The position numbers and the translations under genes are program-made. A stretch of DNA of 64,000 nucleotides from Andrena cerasifolii (Eukaryota; Arthropoda; Insecta; Hymenoptera; Andrenidae), in NCBI RefSeq assembly GCF_050908995.1, contig NC_135119.1, forward strand, positions 24,829,001 to 24,893,000. The letters are read 5' to 3'. Each line of letters starts with the position of its first letter. Position 1 is the first letter of the stretch. This document shows, in pieces, positions 49,485 through 60,264 of this stretch. Below the pieces are notes generated by a model. The model had not been told where the DNA came from. It searched no databases and saw only the letters and a program-made list of their open reading frames with translations.

Positions 49485-50197
49485 ATATCTAGAGACGCGG
49501 TAGCGTCTCGACGCCAAGTACAGGAAAGAAAGTACAGAAAAGACACCCTGTATATGTCGACTGTCGCTACCGCTATCATTTACTCGTCGCCAGGCTATTC
49601 CAACCTAACCTGAAACTTATTTCATTAATATCTCATCACGCCTGCAATATTTCCTAAATTTAAAGGCATTTTTCTTATGCAAACCGCATATAAGCTTTCG
49701 AATAAGACCAATTTCAATAAAATCGGTCCGCGCATATCGTAATATCGTCTCATGGATCAGTGGGAAATTTTAAGATTTTTCTTAGTCTTCTCCAAGATAT
49801 TTTTTCGTCAACATAATAAGTATACGCATCATACAATACAAATACCATATACAAATCACAAAAAATAGAAGATAATAATAAATATAATATTAAAAATTAT
49901 CCGAAGTCATTCCCTATGCAAATTATCTTTGTAAAAAGAAGTGAGATCCCCATAAAAAAATTTCGAAAAAATAAAAAAATTACGCCAAGTACATGAAATC
50001 AAATAAATCACCAATGAATAGAAGATCATCACCAATGAAAGAAAGCATCTTTGTGTACTTGCAGCTCATTTTGATTTCACATCTTTCTTTTATATGCTAA
50101 TTATTATTATAATTACTATTCTATTCTTTTGTGATTTATTTGATTTCACGTACTTGGCGTAATTTTTTCTACCTTTTCGAAGTTTCTTTACGGGGAT
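49485..50197. mobile_element. Foldback family D, copy 2, hairpin internally deleted
   Basis: The 461-bp leader (49,485-49,945) follows the leader at 35,208-35,664 almost base for base. It has a small insertion after CGCCAAGTACA and a short deletion at CGCGCATATCG. The hairpin part is only 252 bp (49,946-50,197). It keeps the ATCCCCATAAA start, the CTTTGTGTACTTGCAGCTCA inner segment and the TTTACGGGGAT end, but loses both inner arms and the loop. Flanks to the right differ from copy 1. Confidence 0.85.
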
Positions 50198-52602
50198 ATC
50201 TATTACCGCACTAAGAAGTGCTCGAAAACGGATCTATGCTTTCACTTTTATTGCGACTAGCAGAAGGTATAGATTCTATATCCAGCGGATTGAGTCGCAA
50301 GGCGTTCGCCTTGCCGCAACGCTCGTTAATAGCGTGCTGTCCAACAGATGACGAGAGTTGACAGCGCGGCGGCCGTGCTATCGACCTCCCGCATATCACG
50401 GAAGAACTAAACGTATCACGGCCGTGGCGACGCCATAAAAAAGGGATCGGGGGTAAAAATATCTCGGCGGAAGGCCGCGGTCGATCGAAACGACGGAGGG
50501 AACGACGACTGTGTAGGCCCTTAATTCAGCGATTCCGCAGATAACGGAAGCCCTTGAAAATAAAGTTGCCGGCTTCTTCAGGGAGAAACGACCAAGTCAA
50601 TATTGTCTTCCCGTACTAAGCGCGCTAAAGTACACCGCGGCGGAGAGTGAGAGAGACAGGCGGAACGGTGCCGCGCAGGAAACTTTATATATCCCGGTGC
50701 GTAGTTGTGAACAAACTTGACGGAACCCAACAATAAGGCAAAGTTCCGTGTCTTCGCTCTTTCCTTTTTTTTCGCTGGCTAGAAATAAATACACGGCAAC
50801 CTCGTCGGCCGCATCCTCGACGGGAATGGACTCCGTCTTCGTCGTTCGATCACCCCGGGAGCCACGCGCGCGTCACTTGGCCCGACACGGGAGAAAAATA
50901 ACCGCATCACAGTCAAACTCCCCTAAATCCGTCGCTCAAAATGTTAGGGGAGCCTCTCCTCGAGCGGAAACGCTCAACGTTTCCCTAACATCGTCGAAAC
51001 GGTTCGATGTAATCTGCTGGTTAACTGTCGTCTAAAAGTGTCCTCGCCACCAGCTGATTTATAGGGCACGCATCGTGGAAAGCTTTGTTTGTTCCGCGAA
51101 TTTAGAAACGCGAAGACGTCAATTACTCAAAGATGTTGTGAAATATTTTAATAACGTCGGTTTCAAGCGTGATTCTCTGTCATTGTTTCGTGGAATAACG
51201 GAGTTATCTGCATCCACCATTTGTTCGAGAAAAGCACGTTGCACATTTGTGTTTATAACTTTTAATTAAGCTTGCGCGTATAATCGTGGGAAATTAAACC
51301 AACAGAGGAAGAGTCGAATCATACATATTATACAGTCAGGCAACCATACTATTTTTGTAGACGGGAGTTACTAAAGCTGATCCATTACTATAATGGACCG
51401 TGCGTGATTCCGCGAAGAGCCAGTTTCATTTTAATCAGGATTTGAACCGGAGCTCGATCGGGGACAATCCTTGTGTTTCGTAATAACGTTATTGGGCCGA
51501 GTTTGTCGCGTTGCCGCGGAGGGCAATAGAATCCACCGAGACTTTCCCCAAGTATGTAACTTTCAGTGGCCCGGCCACAGGCCGGGAATAAAGTCTCAAG
51601 TATCCGCCGTTGCTCGGCCATAGCCCATAGACCCAGGCCGCGATAAAATCTAATGAGACGTCGGAGAGCCCGGGAATCCCACCGAGAAACGAAATTACAG
51701 ATTCTCTACCCTATATTTTGCCCGTCTAACGTTCGACGTCCGATCTTTTATTAACGCCCGGGCCCCGAAATCGATTTTTCAATTCCGCCCGGGGAACCTA
51801 ACGCCCCTGACGCAACCGCCTCTTTCAGAAAATGTTAATCCACGATATTGCCGCTCCCATCGACGCGCCGTTTAATTCGCCCTTAGATTCGTGGAAACGG
51901 CTCTGAGATGCCCCTTGGATATTGAATGTTTATACTTCTGGGTAAGAAACCCGAGGCTCCAAACGTTGGGTGCCTGTGTGTTTAAGTAAAAATAGATAGG
52001 TGCTCTCTTTCAAGCACTCAGTGAGGAAGGCAGTTAACAATTGAGGCACCTATTGGAAAGCTGACACATGCCACCGTTTCAGGATTTTTTTTTATAATTT
52101 TTTACTTAAAAATTTTCGTACTTGTTGCTTTATATATGTAAGCTTTGCGTATGTTTCGGTGGGCCGGAGATGCTGGACAGAGGTCGGGACTTGACAAGTT
52201 GCATGGGATACCCATATAGTTGTACGGAGAGACAGTTGGACTCATAAATATATAATTGACTGCACTAACGGTTCGTGAGTGGACTACTAATTGGGGATCT
52301 TTAGATATAAAATCTACAAGTGCAGATCTTCTGTAGGAATCTAATTGTTGATTCCCTATTTTTAGGCTAGTGTAGCACGTGGGAAGGATGCAATAATTAC
52401 TTATGTAAATACTAATAAAATCCCTATTTTTAGACGAATCAACCTGGTGTTTTTGCTAAGGAAGGGAACCCCTTTTTAAACATATTATATATATATTATT
52501 CAAAATATCACAGTTTATAGTTTAATGTTCATAGGTTTCTATAAAATAAAAAGTTCTCAAATATATGTATAATTCTTTTTGAAGAAAATTGTGGATCCTT
52601 AA
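50198..52602. other. Non-coding DNA, no gene seen
   Basis: GC-rich DNA to about 51,950 and AT-rich afterwards. Short frames at 50,748-51,035 and 51,075-51,269 show no known domain. No RNA gene is recognised. Confidence 0.5.
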
Positions 52603-52878
52603 CACTATTCCTACCGACACTTCACGTATACCTATTCCTACCGTGACCGGTCAAATGACCGGTCTTTAGCACAACTTATATTTTTTAATATAGACTGCAG
52701 ATAAGAGCCAATTTGACAGTATAAATATATAGTTTCTTTTATTCAGAAGTATATCATGCACATACGTATATTTGAGGAAAACTCGTGAAGTTTAAAGGCG
52801 ATTCAATTACGTTGCATACAGAAAATTCCAAACGAAATTTTAAAAACGGACATTTGACCGGTCGTGGTAGGAATAGTG
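52603..52878. mobile_element. TTAA-flanked MITE (piggyBac-like)
   Basis: The 276-bp element lies between TTAA at 52,599-52,602 and TTAA at 52,879-52,882. Both ends start CACTATTCCTACC when read inward. Near the left end the CTATTCCTACCG phrase is repeated before GACCGGTCAAATGACCGG, and the right end matches this second copy as CGACCGGTCAAATG. Thus the left end carries an extra ~30-bp duplication. There is no coding region. Confidence 0.87.
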
Positions 52879-52882
52879 TTAA

Positions 52883-54366
52883 GAAACGAAAATTTCTCGT
52901 ATAATCTACGTACTTTCATTGCAGTTTGTTCTTTTCGCTTATTTTCTATCTAGCTACTATTTCTTTTTTCCTTTATTTTCTTCATTTTTATTTGTGCTTT
53001 TATGTAGTAGTCCTCCACTGGCTTTCTCTATTCTCTACGCACCAAGGGGTTTTCCCATAAATAAAAAAAAAATAAACAGTGAGCAGGAACTACCAATGAT
53101 CACTCTAATACTATCCAGAATTCTCGAGCAACGATTCCCTGTTTACCATCGATTAGTGGACTAAATCAAAGAACCCCCCACGAATTCCTGCACCCTAGTA
53201 AGCAACCCTTCCACCTCGCTCGTCGCACAAGTGCACGCTGCAGTGCTCCAAAATGAATCGACCCTCGGACTGCCGGTCTGTCGCGTCGAGGCGGAGGGAA
53301 TAATGGACGAACATGGAATTCAGCGGACAAGGAGTCAAAAGGATACGTTTGCTCCGCGAGAGTGTCTTTCGCGAGGCGATAAGAGAGAGCGAGAGGCGGT
53401 AGGACGCAGAATGCGCCCGCATGGGTGTACGTATATCGCTCTCCTTTGTCAAATGTTTCTCGGGGTGCACGGCCGGGCAGCGTATCGTTCGCATTAGCCT
53501 CTTTACGATCGATTAATTCCTCGTCCGCGGAACAAAACATCTCGGCGTGTGAACGATCCATAAAGTCGCCGGCGGCGCCCCGGCGACGGGGCTTTGACGA
53601 CGCGCTTAGACGACGACAAAGCGCGGGCGATAAAAATACCCACGTGAAACTCGCGATCCCGTCGGCCGATTAGCGGCTCGATCGCGGGCTTTTCCAGATG
53701 AATCGCCTCCCGGCCGCGAACCAAACAAATCCGACTCCCCCGCGAGATCCTCCGCGAAACTGAATCACACGCCCGGGTGCCGTCGACCCTCTCCTTCGAT
53801 TAGAGATACACACGCGCGCCGGGGCGCTGGTAAAAGAACGAGCGAGGCAATTTCAATGGAACGTACTGCGCCGTTTCGCCAGCAATATGGATTTTCCAAC
53901 GGGCGCAGCGAAATTGGAGGCGATATGCAGTTATTCGTGTGTTTAGCGTAAATGCTGGATGTAGTCGTACGTGTCTCTCGGAGGGAGAGGTATAAGAAAA
54001 TGTGCCGGGTGAATTGCTGCTCGTCTCTGCGGATCATGCTTGTCGAAATTATTGGTATTATGGAAAACTTTAGTCTCTTTCGTAGCGGAGACTTGGGACC
54101 GAGCAGGTGGACACTTTTAAGTATTACTCGTAATCTGTATGTTTCAAGGGGACATTCAGGTGTTCCGTTTCTCGTGACTTATGCCGCGCTGCGAGTACAG
54201 ACTTTTACTGAATGTCACAGCAGAGCTTGATGAATAACTGGTGGAATATTTCGCTCGGTTAAAAAATGTAAAGAGGAAGAGTCGAAGCAGCGTTGTTTGA
54301 TACATTATTCAAATAAAAGCCACAAGCCAACCCTAGCCTTTTTGAGAAAACTTTTTCACGTACCGG
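52883..54366. other. Non-coding DNA, no gene seen
   Basis: An AT-rich stretch to 53,170 gives way to GC-rich DNA. Frames at 53,166-53,561 (minus) and 53,231-53,497 (plus) cover the same bases and are compositional. Confidence 0.5.
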
Positions 54367-54591
54367 CAAATGGGGGACGTTTGGCCACTGGGGTGACTTT
54401 GTCCACAAAACTGGATTTTAAAACACGAGGTATCATTCTCAGACAAAATGCATCTGGAAGTAGGCAATTGGAGCTACCCAAGGCACTTTGAGAATACGTA
54501 ACACCTATTCTACGATAGATGCTAGAGGAATTTGTTTTAAAATCTAGTTTTGTGGTGAAAGTTACCCCAGTGGTCAAGGTTACCCCATTTG
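54367..54591. mobile_element. Short palindromic element with doubled GGGGTAACTTT motif
   Basis: The 225-bp palindrome begins CAAATGGGGGACGTTTGG and ends with the complement of CAAATGGGGTAACCTTGA. Each arm continues CCACTGGGGT(G/A)ACTTT, then CACAAAACT(G/A)GATTTTAAA. The centre is near 54,480 and remains partly self-complementary (ATTCTCAGA opposite TTTGAGAAT). The GGGG(T/G)AC-type motif appears twice in each arm. There is no protein and no clear target duplication. Confidence 0.82.
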
Positions 54592-55540
54592 ACGATGCAG
54601 GGAAACGTATGTCACAGTGTCTTCCCGAGAGTATTGTACTTATAAATGTAAGGAACGCGATTGGTGAAGAGAACTACGCGAACCTATCACGTAATCTCCC
54701 TCTAAATAACGAGAAACTGTTATCCTCTTGTTGGAGTTCAACGAGTCTCAGTGTTAGGACTAAGGGGCTGCGTTTCTCTTTTTCTGGAGAAGAGGGGCGA
54801 AGGGTCTTGACCGGGGCATAAGGTGACGACCGTAGCCAGTCTGAAAATTGTGACCAAACCGTGCAGATCGCGTTCCGTCCCTTAAAGTTTCTTTTTTCTT
54901 GTATACTTTTATATATAACCAATTAACATTAATACGTGGACACACTGTGTATTGTCTATCTATACAATAAACCATAGTTGTGTTTATAGTGTGACATTTA
55001 TTTTTCAACCTCTGCGGAGTAATTTCCAACACCTCTCTATCGTAAATTCCTAAACACCCTATAACAGGTATTCAAGAATAATGCGGAACGTATCATGAGC
55101 TGTATCCCTTGCTCCAACCCTCAATCACAACTGTCCCACAAAACACCCTGGAATATTCAACGCTAACGCAGTGGTATACGCCGATGTCCCTATTACGGCT
55201 ATGTTTATACGGGCAATAATCGGCCACATAAAATCTCCGAAACGGGACAAATCGCCGGAGATAACAATTGGCGTCGATTTCGCTCGGATCAGCGAAGATG
55301 TCGCCGGGGTACGCGCGCTGGTTCGACCGAGGCTCCGGCGAATTACCGTGCTCGTATCCCCGCGATTCTCGAATTAACGAGCCTGGCTCACGGGCTAATG
55401 AAAATGTACAGTTAAATTAGCACCGTCTACCGTTTGGGCCTCGGCCAGCCGCGTGATTTACAAGCACAATAATTCCAGCCGCGGAAATCGGCTTAGAAAC
55501 GACGCGCCAAAGATTCCGATGCCTCTAATCAACAAGCGTT
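54592..55540. other. Non-coding DNA, no gene seen
   Basis: The block is AT-rich to about 55,080 and then GC-rich. Short frames only, no recognised repeat. Confidence 0.5.
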
Positions 55541-56955
55541 GCCATGGAAACTCAAGATGTCTACTCACTGTTTCGACGAGTCCCACGCGCGAGTCCCGCT
55601 AGAGGAAGATCGTGAACGATCGTCGGAAAGTCGGTGTTCCCTCGAGCGGAGCGCAGCTTGCCTGTCCCCGGCTGATTCGCTGGCTCGCTGTTCCAAAACA
55701 AACGTCGATCGTCACGTGTCACACAGAGAGGCACGCGACGCACCAGCGGAATCCAGTGACCGATTCTCCTCTGGCCACGAGTAAACAAAAACACTGCGCG
55801 CAACGCGTCGCTCCGGCGGTTCACGAACGTTCTCCTCGCTCTCGGTCGCGCTTCGACTCGGCTGGTCGTCGACTGGCACTCAATCACACGGATCACCTTT
55901 CCTCGCGTCTTTTATCCAGAGCGAAAAGGGGCCCCGTCGCTCGAGTCCGGCGACAGGCAGCCGCTGTTTCGGCGGGTCTCCCGAGCGTGTCGCTACGGCG
56001 CCTTTAATTCTCGAAGCTTGCAGCTGCTGGCGATCGTCGACCGCCAGGCATCGATCGTCGATCGAGCCCCGGCCGATCGGAGCGAAGACAATGCCCACGC
56101 GTGGTGCTCGCTGGTCCTGGATCGACACGAGGTAAGCGCGTCAACACCGCGGGCGGCGGCGAGAAAAGCGACGCGAGTGGTCGTGCACGAGTAGCGAACG
56201 ACTGGCGAGAAGAGGTCGAGAGAGTGGAACGACCGACGCGGCGACGGTCGCGTGGTATCGATTCGTGGCCGTGGAAAGCCGGCGAGGCAGCCGAGATAGA
56301 GATAGAGATGGGGATAGAGATAGAGGCAGAGAGAGCGAGAGAGAGAGAGAGCTTCTTCTTCGTCTTCTCTCCCTCTTTTGCCCGTCGTGTCCGTTGGCCG
56401 CTGCTTGCGTCCTCTCTCTCCCTCTCTCTTCTTCCCTCTGACCGTTCGTTTTCGAGCCTCGTGCAGTGCGGCGAGCGCGCACGGCTCCAGAGTCCGAGAG
56501 CGGCCAGTGCGTGTGCCCCCGGTGGTCGCGTGGCGATTTTCAGCACGATCGAGCGTCGCCTCCCGAAGTGGCCTGTGGCCTCGCACTCTCTCTCTCTCTC
56601 TCTCTCTCTCTATGTACAGTCGCGTTAACGAGAGTGATTGTTGTTACGCTGAACGATTCACGGCGACCGACGACACAACGTGCGTAGCGGTGCGACGCGC
56701 ACGTACCACGAAAGAGAGACGCGTCTCCCTCGAACGTCCGGGTCGGACTGAGCGCGGCGGGGCTATCCGGACACCCATGGAGTCGTTCGAGGTACCGACT
56801 ACCCCCACTCGGAGGAGCCACGCTTCGGCTTTCCCAACCCTCGTTCTGCGCCTGCTTTCCCCGCTTCAACCCCCACGGCAGCGCGTAGTGATGGCCATTC
56901 GACGCTCCCTCCGCCACGAGTTCCCGAGCAATTCCGTGTCAGGTCGCTGAACGCG
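55541..56955 (+). promoter_or_regulatory. Candidate promoter and 5' untranslated exon of an unseen gene
   Basis: The block is the most CpG-dense in the window. It has a GA run at 56,293-56,352 and a CT run at 56,586-56,611, both common near insect promoters. Two good plus-strand donors occur: CGAG|GTAAGC after 56,131 and ACGCG|GTGAGTCG after 56,955. The small frame before the second donor stops at 56,950, five bases upstream of it, so an exon ending there would be untranslated at its end. Frames up to 197 residues exist on both strands, so none is called. Transcription start, gene identity and orientation are inference. Confidence 0.35.
56586..56611. repeat. (TC)n microsatellite
   Basis: An uninterrupted run of TC dinucleotides about 26 bases long lies inside the candidate 5' exon. 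It would be a plausible site for GAGA-type factors on the complementary strand. Confidence 0.95.
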
Positions 56956-57026
56956 GTGAGTCGTTTTTCCTGTTTTAAAATCGGCAACTCTTGCGGCTGC
57001 AGCGACAGCGGAGAGTGGTAGCTGAC

Positions 57027-57173
57027 CAGTGCCGGATTTAAGGGAAACGAACCATTCTTTCCGACAAATAGTTGAATAAAAACGGTCTAAGGGTAGTAAC
57101 GTAGCAGTGCTCGATGAAATTATAATATTATTCTTGGAGAATGGGGGCCTTCTGGACGTTAAATCCGCCACTC
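57027..57173. mobile_element. hAT-like MITE with 7-of-8 target duplication
   Basis: The 147-bp element starts CAGTGCCGGATTTAA and its right end complements to GAGTGGCGGATTTAA. The flanking 8-mers are TAGCTGAC (57,019-57,026) and TGGCTGAC (57,174-57,181), differing at one base. CAGTG-type ends with an 8-bp duplication place it in the hAT superfamily. It lies just beyond the candidate exon, so it would be in the first intron if that gene model is right. Confidence 0.85.
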
Positions 57174-57399
57174 TGGCTGACTTCAGTTTTCGAGTTTTCT
57201 GGCTCATTTAGAAGACGTTGCCTATTTGTACCGATCATTTGTATCGCGATGCTAATTGTAGCCATTCTGAGACCGACGTCTTTAGAATTTGATGGTTTGA
57301 TAACTGAGCAGTGAGTTTAATGGCGACAGAAAACAAATTTGAGTGGAGGTTTGCTCGAAAAAAGTAATTTTAAACTGATTCTTGCGGTTGATTATTAAC

Positions 57400-57522
57400 A
57401 TTATTATTCTTAAACGTCTTTATTGCAAAACAAGCATAGCAGATTACAATGACAGGAACGTAAACAAAGACAACAGCGAAGGGGAAGTTTAGTCAGTGAC
57501 TGTTTTTCAACTTAACCTAAAT
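57400..57522 (+). repeat. Repeat shared with 47,595-47,708
   Basis: The phrase order GTAAACAAAGACAACAGCGA, then GAAGTTTAGTCAGTGACTG and TTTTTCAACTTAACCTA follows 47,650-47,708 with scattered changes. It sits directly upstream of the mariner transposase relic, so it may be that element's 5' non-coding part. Confidence 0.65.
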
Positions 57523-57550
57523 CGGCAACACTGATGATCCACGTTGTATC

Positions 57551-57772
57551 GTGCAACTGGTAGCTATGCAAACGAATATTCGTAATTCCATGATCGTTGC
57601 CCATTTGGCAAAGATTGGCATCGTAAAGAGGATGAAGAAGTGGATTCCGCGTGAGCGGAGAGACTGTCGCGAGCTTAAACGAATGAGGGGGGACAAACAA
57701 AATTCATTTCTCAAAGAAATCGTCGCTCGTTGCGAGAGATAGGTTTTACGCGACAATGGATATCAGTCTAAA
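57551..57772 (+). pseudogene. mariner transposase fragment (decayed)
   Basis: The frame reads MIVAHLAKIGIVKRMKKWIP, a good match in order to the mariner segment in which a helix-turn-helix is followed by a conserved W(V/I)PHEL. It goes on to NSFLKEIVARCER, a stop, then VLRDNGYQ, matching the FLxxIVTGDEKWxxxDN block that holds the first catalytic Asp. Here GDEKW has become RCER plus stop, so the catalytic residue is gone. About 75 of roughly 340 residues remain. The mariner family assignment is by motif recognition. Confidence 0.75.
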
Positions 57773-59362
57773 AAAGAGGGCTACTTAAACTTGAACTTGT
57801 ACACCCCCAGAATTTGGATTTTTTTGAACGAGTTTGCCAAACGTAGGGATACCCAAGCATCGTTACCATTTTTATTGCGCCACTCGATCATTGGCGCAAG
57901 TTACACTTATTTTCAAAAGATCTGGAGATCTGAGGAATTTCGAAGCTTCCAGGGCATCGAACTTTCGTAATAAGATAGTTAGGTTATCGAGGACTTACCA
58001 AACTTACCAAGAATACTCAATTCTTGATTAATACTCGCGATAAGAAAGTTTCGTCCTCTGTTCAAAGCGACTCGAGCCGCCTCGAACCCCTCACTACCCG
58101 CACCCTACTCCTCTGTATTCCTGCCCTCTCTTTTCCATCCCCTTATGCTTTTCTTTCCTTCTCCTTCCTCCTCGCGCTCTCCCTACCCACATTTCCCTGC
58201 CCTTTTACGTCACTCGGCCTCTCTTTCCCACCGCTTTTCATCCCCCTTTCTCTCGCCGCCACCCTCTCGAACAGCGCCGTGCGCTCTTGAAGCTGCATCT
58301 CTCCCCTTCCGCCAGCCGTGCTCCGTCCTACGCTCTTCCTTCAGCCCTCTACGTGCCACCTTTCGCCCCTTCCTTCAAGGTTTTAAGGCCCGTTCAGCCG
58401 CAGTGTTGCCGATTTAGCGGGAACGCCACTCTTGACGGTGGATCAATCTTTCTATTGATTTCGTTTAGGGCAACACCTCCCCTCTTCCCACCTGTACACG
58501 AGTCACCCAACACCCTTTGTTTTCCCCAGGTGTCCCTCAGCCCTGCACGCCGTCTAAGCGGCAGAAGCTTCCGCGGATCCTTTGATCCGTAGATTCTGCT
58601 TCGTAGCTCTTCGGTGTACACATAACTTTCGTAGCTAGATAATTGATTGGAATTCAACTCCGCCGTCCGTTCCGCAGATCAGATTTGTCCCAGTTTTAAG
58701 CGACTCGAATGGATAAACTTTAATTGTCGTTGAGTTCGAGCGGTTTGAACAGTCGACTGCTCGCGTCGCCCATCGCTGCGAGGATCGAGTTTTGGTACAT
58801 TGCCATCGCGGCTCCGACGCCGCTCCCCCAGCCCCGCTCCCTTTCTTTTTTAATACATTCTGTCACTGATTTATCGCGCGCATCTGAATCGCGCAAACGT
58901 GATTTATGCCTCTCATTGGGCAAGAAAGATCGCGAGTCGGTTCTCGGAGCGACTGCTGCGCGAATACATCTTGCAAACGGGGCCGCCGCCGGCAACCTAA
59001 ACTCGCCAATCGCATAATGGATACCCGTATATATCTTTGGGCTTGGCCGGGCGCGAGGGAATCAAGATTGAGACGAGCGAGCGCGAGCCCGTGCGAGTGC
59101 GATTGGCCGAATCAAACGGGGTCGAACGATGCCCCTCGCGTTCCCGCCGCAGAAAAACCGGGATGCAGAATTCCCGCCGCCGTTCCTCGTTAAATAATCA
59201 TTCCTAGATCCATTTTAAACCTTCCGCCTAGTAATTTAGTCTCTCTGCAATAGTAGCACGGAGGCTTTTAACTTTTAATAGACTATACGCTGCCGAAACA
59301 TCAAATATACAAAGCACCCTAAAGCTAGATTTTCCTGCACGCGACTGGACGCAACGTGAAGG
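57773..59362. other. Non-coding DNA with a pyrimidine-rich tract
   Basis: From about 58,080 to 58,400 the plus strand is dominated by C and T, opening several serine/proline-rich frames that are not convincing. No terminal repeats or RNA genes are seen. Confidence 0.5.
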
Positions 59363-59509
59363 ACTTCAAAGTCGATTTTCTCGAAAATGAATCGCAATAT
59401 CGTAAAAGGTCACTCCTTTTTCTCGACTTATTTACTCGTTATAAGTCGAAAAGAAAGAGTACCTTTTTTTCATATCGCGCTTCATTTTCGAGAAAAACTA
59501 CTTTGAAAT
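59363..59509. repeat. Small foldback hairpin, 69-bp arms
   Basis: Arm 59,363-59,431 (ACTTCAAAGTCGATTTTCTC to TTTCTCGACTTAT) pairs with 59,441-59,509, with scattered mismatches and a 9-bp loop. It lies only 36 bp from the larger foldback that follows. Confidence 0.85.
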
Positions 59510-59545
59510 TCTTGACGACGGCTCGCGAAAATCCTCCGCCCGTTT

Positions 59546-60264
59546 AAGGGGTTATACCTAGTCAGGCGGTCGAAAAGAGGCGAATATTTGTGATTTTTTT
59601 TTGAAGAAGCGGAAGCGTATAATTTTACAAAACTTTTTGCGCTTAAAAGAGCAACATTTAACGAACATTTGGTAATTTTTTCGTAGAAAAATATTTACGT
59701 TTATAATAAAGTAACAACCGACATCCAAGAAGCATTGTTAAAAATTTGGTTTTGCGGCGAGCACTGCGATTCGAAATCAGATTATCTTAAATCAAAAAAC
59801 AAAAAAGATTTGGTTAGTATATTAATGTATCCTCAGGTTGACGGAGAGAATTTTCCGATATATTAATTTAAAACAAAATGACGGCTATTTAAATTTGAAA
59901 TCCTGATTTTTTCGTGCAAAAATCACGCGAAAAAATCAGGATTTCAACTTTAAATAGCCGCCATTTTGTTTTAAATTAATATTTCGGAAAATTCTCTCCG
60001 TCAACCTGAGGATACATGAATATACCAACGAAATCTTTTTCGTTTTTTGATTTTAGCAATTGTTAAAAATGCTTCTTGGATGTGGATTGTTATTTTATTA
60101 TAAACGTAAATATTTTTCTACGAAAAAATTACCAAATATTCTTTAAATGTTGCTCTTTTAAGTGCAAAGAGTTCTGTAAGAATATATGCTTCCGCTTTTT
60201 AAAAAAAAAATCACAAACATTCGCCTCTTTTCGGCCGCCTGACTAATTGTAAGTATAACCCCTT
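59546..60264. mobile_element. Foldback element, 719 bp, loop of only 7 bp
   Basis: Arms 59,546-59,916 and 59,924-60,264 are near-identical inverted copies. The ends read AAGGGGTTATAC from both sides, followed by TAGTCAGGCGG(T/C)CGAAAAGAG. The centre pairs CCTGATTTTTTCG with its complement around a 7-bp loop. The left arm has about 38 bp (near GCGGCGAGCACTGCGATTC) absent from the right arm, and the right arm has 6 bp near its end absent from the left. No protein is encoded. Confidence 0.92.

Noticed and set aside
55993..56950. Frames of 113-197 residues on both strands around 56-57 kb
   Set aside because: They overlap on up to five frames and consist of low-complexity Ser-Leu or Glu-Arg runs from the CT/GA repeats. 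I keep the region only as a candidate untranslated exon or promoter.
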